This document shows, piece after piece, positions 7,243 to 10,528 of a stretch of DNA of 10,528 bases; within the stretch, counting starts at the first letter, position 1; each line of letters starts with the position of its first letter. The stretch is from Butyrivibrio sp. GTDB lineage: Bacteria; Bacillota; Clostridia; Lachnospirales; Lachnospiraceae. The translations under genes and the position numbers were made by a program. A model generated the notes under the pieces. That model had not been told where the DNA came from. It did no database searches and worked only from the letters and a program-made list of their open reading frames with translations. The DNA lies in the NCBI GenBank assembly GCA_024688095.1, contig JAILEJ010000486.1, forward strand, positions 1 through 10,528. Reading direction: 5' to 3'.

Positions 7243-9324
7243 ATGGAAAAAAGACATAGTGCAATTAAAATTTTTGGAATGAAAATAATTTTATTGTTCA
7301 TGTTATCGGTACTGATGACTTATGGTATCAACATTAGAGCGGAGGCTACTGAGGCGGAGCAAAGTGCTAGTGGAGAAGGGGGAATTTATAATGTTTTTCC
7401 TAATGGTAATATAATTAAACAAAGCTCATCGCCAGAAATAATGAATTTTGGTGGAACGGTATCTGTTGATAAAGATTCGTTAACAGTTACGCTTAATAAT
7501 GCTAATATTAACGGGACTCTGCAATTTAATGGCTATCAGAATCAGTCCGACAATGAAATGGTTAAAGCAAAATATACAATGGTGCTGAATGGTGAAAGTA
7601 CTATATACGCCTTAAAATTAATGGATGCAGTTGAATTAACCATAAAAGGGTCAGGGACGTTGAGGGTACAAGCACCTAATAAGAATACCGATTATGGCGC
7701 TGCTCTTACATTTAATGATTCATATAAAAGTATGGATTCTATACCAAGACTCATAATAGAAGGCGGAACAGTTATTGTTGATTCTACGCATCATGGTTAT
7801 ACTCTTAAGGAAGCCGGCTGCATTTATATTAAAAGGGGAGCCAAAGCCGTTACATTTATTGGTAAGACGGACAGTTCTGGAGAGATTTATTCTGTAATTC
7901 CGTCCCAAAGTGAGCTTATAGGCAATGAGTCTATCCCCAAAATATTTTCTGATCTTGCATGTAAGGCGACATATCTTTCAGACACTAATACCAACACTTA
8001 TCTTTCACCAAACGGTGCGGATTCCTCGAAAAACTTTTCTAGTACCTCACTTTTCGATAGCGAGAAGGATAAGTATTATCAGTTAGATTTTGGCGGGGTT
8101 ACTGTTACCTGGCAGAGTGAGGGAACAGTGATTGAGAAAGATGTCGTGTACCCGGGGCAGACAGCTGAATATAATGGCGATACACCTACAAAGGCTTCCG
8201 ATGCACAGTACACCTATACCTTTTCGGGATGGTCACCTACACCCGGAGCAATATTTACTGATACAACCTATACTGCAACATATACAAGTACAGGTATTCA
8301 AATTAATTCTGAAGGTTCAGCCGTAATCGATGATTCTACCGAGACAGCTAAAGATGTGATAATGGGAAGTATTACTGCAAATGGTTCTGAGGAAATGAAA
8401 GCAGCAATTGCAAATGCAAATAATATAGAATATAAAGTTGTGAGCGCTGCTGCATCAAACGAATCAACTGGTGCTGCAGATATCCTTGAGATGATAGGCG
8501 ATAAAAACTATACAGTTGGGGCATTTCTTGATCTTTCGCTTCAGTTATTTGTAGATGGAACAAATGTGGGTAACGTAACAGACCTTACAGGCAATATCAA
8601 GATAATATTGTCAATACCAGAGGCTCTTCGCAAGGATGGAAGAATATTTATAATTGCAAGATACCATAACGGAAAAACAGATATAGTTGGTACAGGTACA
8701 GGTTCTACGGCGACATTAGAGACAGATGGATTTTCTACATATGCCATAGCGTATTATGACGAAGTGGATAAAGTAATTCTTTTAAAGGGAGAAACGAAGG
8801 GCTCTAATATTATAAAATTAACCTGGAACAAGATAAGCGGAGCAACCGGATATACTCTTTGTGGAGCAAAGTGTGGCTCAAATTATAAGGAAATTAAGAC
8901 ATTTTCTTCATCATCTAAGACATCATATGTTGCTAAAAAGTTAAAAGAGGGTAAGAGTTATAAATATTATGTTGTAGCAAATGGTGTCAAAGATGCATCA
9001 GAGAATAATGTAAAGAGTTTGCCGGTTTATGTTATGGTCGGTGACGGTGGGAAGAAAGGCAATCCCTTAAAAGTTACAGCAAAGAGCAAGGTAACTGTGA
9101 AGGCAGGAAAGAAAGCAAAGCTTGGAGCAAAGGTTGTCATGCAGACATCAAAGACTCATATAGGAAAAGGCCTCTGCGATCCGATTAGATACATAAGTTC
9201 AGATGAATCAATTGCAACGGTTACAAAGAATGGAAAGGTTAAAGGAATAAAAGCAGGAAGATGCAAGGTTTATGCAGTTGCTTCAAATGGTTTGAGAAAG
9301 AAGATCAAGGTAACAGTAAAATGA
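7243..9324 (+). CDS. Secreted modular protein: beta-rich N-terminal domain, Listeria-Bacteroides repeat, Fn3-like and Big_2 domains
   Basis: A 693-residue exported protein, probably for surface contact or carbohydrate binding; no enzyme domain is evident. AAGGAG (7232-7237) sets the start. A signal peptide with a basic N-terminus and hydrophobic core spans about residues 1-33, with likely cleavage after RAEA. Next comes a Ser/Asn/Gly-rich beta-strand domain (about 45-210) with stacked strands such as LTVTLNNANINGTLQF and LIIEGGTVIVD, of the type called carbohydrate-binding in Firmicutes. A Listeria-Bacteroides (InlB B-repeat-like) unit spans about 285-349 (TYTFSGWSPTPG, TTYTATY). A domain at 350-505 ends in GRIFIIARYHNGKTD and GFSTYAIAYYDE. 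A fibronectin-III-like domain (about 510-600) has IKLTWNKISGATGY. A Big_2 domain (about 607-693) has ISSDESIATVTKNGKVKG and IKAGRCKVYA. No LPXTG signal or C-terminal membrane segment is present, so it is released or held non-covalently. The ligand is unknown. Confidence 0.85.
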   Translation: MEKRHSAIKIFGMKIILLFMLSVLMTYGINIRAEATEAEQSASGEGGIYNVFPNGNIIKQSSSPEIMNFGGTVSVDKDSLTVTLNNANINGTLQFNGYQNQSDNEMVKAKYTMVLNGESTIYALKLMDAVELTIKGSGTLRVQAPNKNTDYGAALTFNDSYKSMDSIPRLIIEGGTVIVDSTHHGYTLKEAGCIYIKRGAKAVTFIGKTDSSGEIYSVIPSQSELIGNESIPKIFSDLACKATYLSDTNTNTYLSPNGADSSKNFSSTSLFDSEKDKYYQLDFGGVTVTWQSEGTVIEKDVVYPGQTAEYNGDTPTKASDAQYTYTFSGWSPTPGAIFTDTTYTATYTSTGIQINSEGSAVIDDSTETAKDVIMGSITANGSEEMKAAIANANNIEYKVVSAAASNESTGAADILEMIGDKNYTVGAFLDLSLQLFVDGTNVGNVTDLTGNIKIILSIPEALRKDGRIFIIARYHNGKTDIVGTGTGSTATLETDGFSTYAIAYYDEVDKVILLKGETKGSNIIKLTWNKISGATGYTLCGAKCGSNYKEIKTFSSSSKTSYVAKKLKEGKSYKYYVVANGVKDASENNVKSLPVYVMVGDGGKKGNPLKVTAKSKVTVKAGKKAKLGAKVVMQTSKTHIGKGLCDPIRYISSDESIATVTKNGKVKGIKAGRCKVYAVASNGLRKKIKVTVK

Positions 9325-9447
9325 GCGGTTTGAAAAAATTTATTTGAATTATTCATTACCCACTGTGGAATCTGGAAATGATCATTTATATATATGGAGC
9401 GATTGGACTATTTTTCATAATTATATTTAAATTATTACTTTGATGAG

Positions 9448-9474
9448 TTGATTTTTTTATTTTGAGTATATACA
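9448..9474 (+). promoter_or_regulatory. Putative promoter of the mazEF-like operon
   Basis: TTGATT (9448-9453) is a fair -35. A -10 of TATACA (9469-9474, 15-base spacing) or TACAGT (9471-9476, 17-base spacing) falls inside the palindrome at 9466-9484, so a protein bound there would block it. The rest of the 9325-9500 gap is AT-rich. I see no clear terminator for the secreted protein gene in it. Confidence 0.4.
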
Positions 9475-9484
9475 GTGTATATAC
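9466..9484. promoter_or_regulatory. 19-bp perfect palindrome, likely autoregulatory operator of the toxin-antitoxin pair
   Basis: GTATATACAGTGTATATAC has 9-base arms that are exact inverted repeats around a single central G. Each GTATATAC octamer is itself a palindrome. It ends one base before the AAAGGAGG ribosome binding site (9485-9492) of the antitoxin gene and overlaps the best -10 candidate. AbrB-fold antitoxins of the MazE class normally repress their own operon through such sites. Binding here is inferred. Confidence 0.7.
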
Positions 9485-9500
9485 AAAGGAGGCATTGCTT

Positions 9501-9743
9501 ATGCAGACTCAAGTTAAACCATGGGGAAATAGTCAGGGGATTAGAATATCCAAAGAAATACTTAAGGAAGCATCCGTTTCAGTTGATGATGTTCTCGATA
9601 TAAAGGTATCTAATGGTATGATAATTCTTGTTAAACCATTTAGGCATAGAACACTAGAAGAACGTGCGGCAGAATATGGCAAAAAGCTCCATTTAGACGG
9701 TGAATTTAACTGGGGTGAACCGCAAGGAAGAGAGATTTGGTAA
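9501..9743 (+). CDS. mazE: MazE-type antitoxin, SpoVT/AbrB-fold DNA-binding
   Basis: An 80-residue antitoxin that should neutralise the toxin encoded next and, with it, repress the operon. Residues 1-46 form the swapped-hairpin AbrB/MazE DNA-binding domain: VKPWGNSQGIRISKEIL is the classic N-terminal motif (WGNSxxIRIPKxxL) and VLDIKVSNGMIILVKP the second half. The tail, with TLEERAAEYG and the ending EFNWGEPQGREIW, matches the toxin-binding C-terminus of Firmicute MazE proteins (commonly DWGxPxGxEVW). ATG 9501 is chosen over TTG 9462 because AAAGGAGG (9485-9492) lies 8 bases before it and because TTG 9462 would place the palindrome inside the gene. The stop TAA shares its last A with the ATG of the toxin (TAATG), so the two are translationally coupled. 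The family call is firm; the exact partner logic is inferred. Confidence 0.9.
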   Translation: MQTQVKPWGNSQGIRISKEILKEASVSVDDVLDIKVSNGMIILVKPFRHRTLEERAAEYGKKLHLDGEFNWGEPQGREIW

Positions 9744-10048
9744 TGAAGGAAGAATTGCACCAGGGGGATATACTTAAGGTTGAACATATAGGGAAAATGG
9801 TTCTTGTTGTAAGTAAGGATTTCTTTAATCAGACTTTTGAGATAATAGGCTGTCTTATTTATGAAAAAGGAGAAGAAGGTCCGTTACATATACATATCAA
9901 AACTGAAGAGACCACAGGCTATGTGCAATGTGAAAAAATGGCACTGCTTGATTTGAATATCAGGGGCTATTCGAAGATTGATAGGATACATTATCCTGAT
10001 ATTATAAATATCACAGACGCTATTCAAGGAATTTTTGACTATATCTAA
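9743..10048 (+). CDS. Divergent MazF/PemK-type toxin homologue lacking the usual catalytic loop
   Basis: A 101-residue protein in the toxin position behind the antitoxin, overlapping it by one base. MazF toxins are ribosome-independent mRNA endonucleases with an SH3-like barrel. Family marks are QGDILKVE (7-14), VLVVSKDFFNQT (20-31), PLHIHI (47-52) and TTGYVQCEKMALLDLNIRGY (57-76), the last being the well-known strand and helix of MazF (TxGxVxxExxxxLDxxxR). The stretch between GD and LVVS is only about 11 residues instead of about 20. The segment that usually reads GxExxxxRP, with the catalytic arginine, is reduced to EHIGKM. The later Ser/Thr of the active site (usually P/A-I-T/S) reads CLIYEK. 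The protein may therefore be catalytically altered or inactive, or act through other residues. Start ATG 9743 is preferred over TTG 9737. The family is clear; the activity is not. Confidence 0.82.
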   Translation: MKEELHQGDILKVEHIGKMVLVVSKDFFNQTFEIIGCLIYEKGEEGPLHIHIKTEETTGYVQCEKMALLDLNIRGYSKIDRIHYPDIINITDAIQGIFDYI

Positions 10049-10083
10049 AAGAAAATTCATGCATAACTCTCTAATTAGAAACG

Positions 10084-10104
10084 CATGTGTGATATATACA
10101 CATG
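10084..10104. repeat. Perfect inverted repeat CATGTGT-N7-ACACATG downstream of the toxin gene
   Basis: CATGTGT (10084-10090) and ACACATG (10098-10104) flank GATATAT. A second, wider pair, CGCAT (10082-10086) and ATGCG (10108-10112), surrounds it. No T-run follows, so it is not a typical intrinsic terminator. It shares the octamer TATATACA with the palindrome at 9466-9484. It may be a protein-binding site or a transcript-end hairpin. Confidence 0.55.
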
Positions 10105-10116
10105 GATATGCGGTTT

Positions 10117-10143
10117 GCAGTTACATTAGTGATTGTAAGCTGC
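10117..10143. promoter_or_regulatory. Interrupted inverted repeat overlapping the -35 of the HD-domain gene; possible operator
   Basis: GCAGTTACA (10117-10125) pairs with TGTAA (10134-10138) plus CTGC (10140-10143), with one unpaired G at 10139 and an 8-base centre. The right arm covers the -35 box TTGTAA (10133-10138), so a protein bound here could control the promoter. Binding is inferred only from position and symmetry. Confidence 0.4.
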
Positions 10144-10161
10144 TATTTTATTGGATATAAT
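10133..10161 (+). promoter_or_regulatory. Promoter of the HD-domain phosphohydrolase gene
   Basis: TTGTAA (10133-10138, 4 of 6) and a perfect TATAAT (10156-10161) are separated by exactly 17 bases. Transcription would begin near 10168, giving a leader of about 86 bases before the ribosome binding site GGGAGG (10242-10247). The gap 10049-10253 holds this promoter and two inverted repeats and no gene. Confidence 0.6.
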
Positions 10162-10253
10162 CTTGAATGAGTTTGATTATATAGGGAGTATATTACAGTA
10201 TTTATGACTAAAGCAAAACAGAATTTATCAGTAAAAAGGTTGGGAGGAAATGT

Positions 10254-10528
10254 ATGAACGCTAAAGAGTATTTGGGGATATTGCATGTTGCTGAAAGATT
10301 AAAGGATACTCCGCGACATTGCACGACAACAAATCGTAGAACAGAAAGTGTTGCAGAGCATAGCTGGAGAATTTCATTAATGGCTTTTCTTTTAAGGCAT
10401 GAGTTTCCTGATTTAGATATGAATAAGGTTGTAGATATGTGCATTATCCATGATCTTGGTGAACGCTTTACTGGAGATATCCCCACATTTATTAAGACAG
10501 ATTCGGATAGAGAAGTTGAAGATTTTCT
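10254..10528 (+). CDS. HD-domain phosphohydrolase, YfbR/HDDC2-like (N-terminal 91 residues, runs off window)
   Basis: This is the start of an HD-superfamily metal-dependent phosphohydrolase. The closest characterised relatives, YfbR of E. coli and human HDDC2, remove the 5' phosphate from deoxynucleoside monophosphates, so a nucleotide-pool role is plausible but unproven. GGGAGG (10242-10247) lies 6 bases before the ATG and the frame is open to the window end. Visible family marks are an N-terminal helix (LGILHVAERLKDTPRH), RTESVAEHSWRISLMAFLL with the first metal-ligand His36, and IIHDLGERFTGDIPTF with the HD pair His66-Asp67 and Glu70. The RxESVAEHSW and HDLxExxxGDIP pattern is typical of this subgroup. 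The last conserved Asp of the HD site lies beyond the window. It has its own promoter and appears independent of the toxin-antitoxin pair. Confidence 0.88.
   Translation, partial: MNAKEYLGILHVAERLKDTPRHCTTTNRRTESVAEHSWRISLMAFLLRHEFPDLDMNKVVDMCIIHDLGERFTGDIPTFIKTDSDREVEDF

Noticed and set aside
8132..8326. Plus-strand 64-codon frame within the secreted protein gene
   Set aside because: It overlaps the Listeria-Bacteroides repeat in another frame and has no binding site or recognisable product.
9376..9387. 12-bp palindrome AAATGATCATTT between the secreted protein and mazE
   Set aside because: Perfect but short and AT-rich, not placed at a promoter or followed by a T-run; likely chance.
9462..9500. 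TTG start for a longer antitoxin
   Set aside because: It would put the palindrome and the strong AAAGGAGG inside the gene and add residues unlike any MazE N-terminus.
1..10528. CRISPR array, tRNA or rRNA genes, insertion sequence or transposase, known riboswitch
   Set aside because: Read through for regularly spaced repeats, tRNA-like cloverleaf ends, transposase motifs and terminal repeats; none was seen. The phosphatase junction suggests rearrangement, but no target duplications or terminal repeats were found around it by eye.

Overview
The window comes from a low-GC Firmicute, most likely a gut or rumen Lachnospiraceae (Roseburia, Butyrivibrio, Lachnospira or a relative). The basis is AT-rich codon use, strong AGGAGG-type ribosome binding sites, a TAXI-type TRAP transporter followed by a cytidylate-kinase-like gene, and a secreted Listeria-Bacteroides-repeat/Big_2 protein. 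The genus cannot be settled from this sequence alone. Every gene lies on the + strand.

Layout. (1) 1-2883 is the end of a TRAP transport operon: the C-terminal part of a TAXI-family solute receptor, a fused DctQ-DctM permease starting at TTG, and a cytidylate-kinase-like P-loop protein. It closes at a clear intrinsic terminator (2895-2931). (2) 3046-6579 has its own putative promoter and encodes a 1177-residue, highly charged cytoplasmic protein of unknown function. Its N-terminal third weakly recalls a kinase fold (HipA/PI4K-like) whose catalytic residues look lost, and its C-terminal two thirds are charged and helical. (3) Directly behind it lies the C-terminal half of a PP-type metallophosphoesterase. 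Its open frame begins where the big gene stops and has no credible start, so it is read as a decayed remnant. It ends in a strong hairpin terminator (6978-7024). (4) 7243-9324 encodes a 693-residue secreted modular protein. (5) 9501-10048 is a MazE/MazF-type toxin-antitoxin pair with a perfect 19-bp palindrome just before the antitoxin ribosome binding site. The toxin is divergent and lacks the usual catalytic loop. (6) 10254 to the window end is the start of an HD-domain phosphohydrolase of the YfbR/HDDC2 type, with a good promoter and a possible operator.

How they work together. The TRAP genes form one uptake system: the receptor captures the substrate and the fused permease moves it in with an ion gradient. 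The kinase-like gene is co-transcribed, but its role there is unknown. The remaining genes look like independent transcription units. The section 3046-7024 (unknown giant protein plus phosphatase remnant) and the MazEF-like pair give the middle and right of the window an accessory character. The items most worth following are the degenerate kinase-like giant protein beside a phosphatase remnant, and the MazF homologue without its usual active-site residues.
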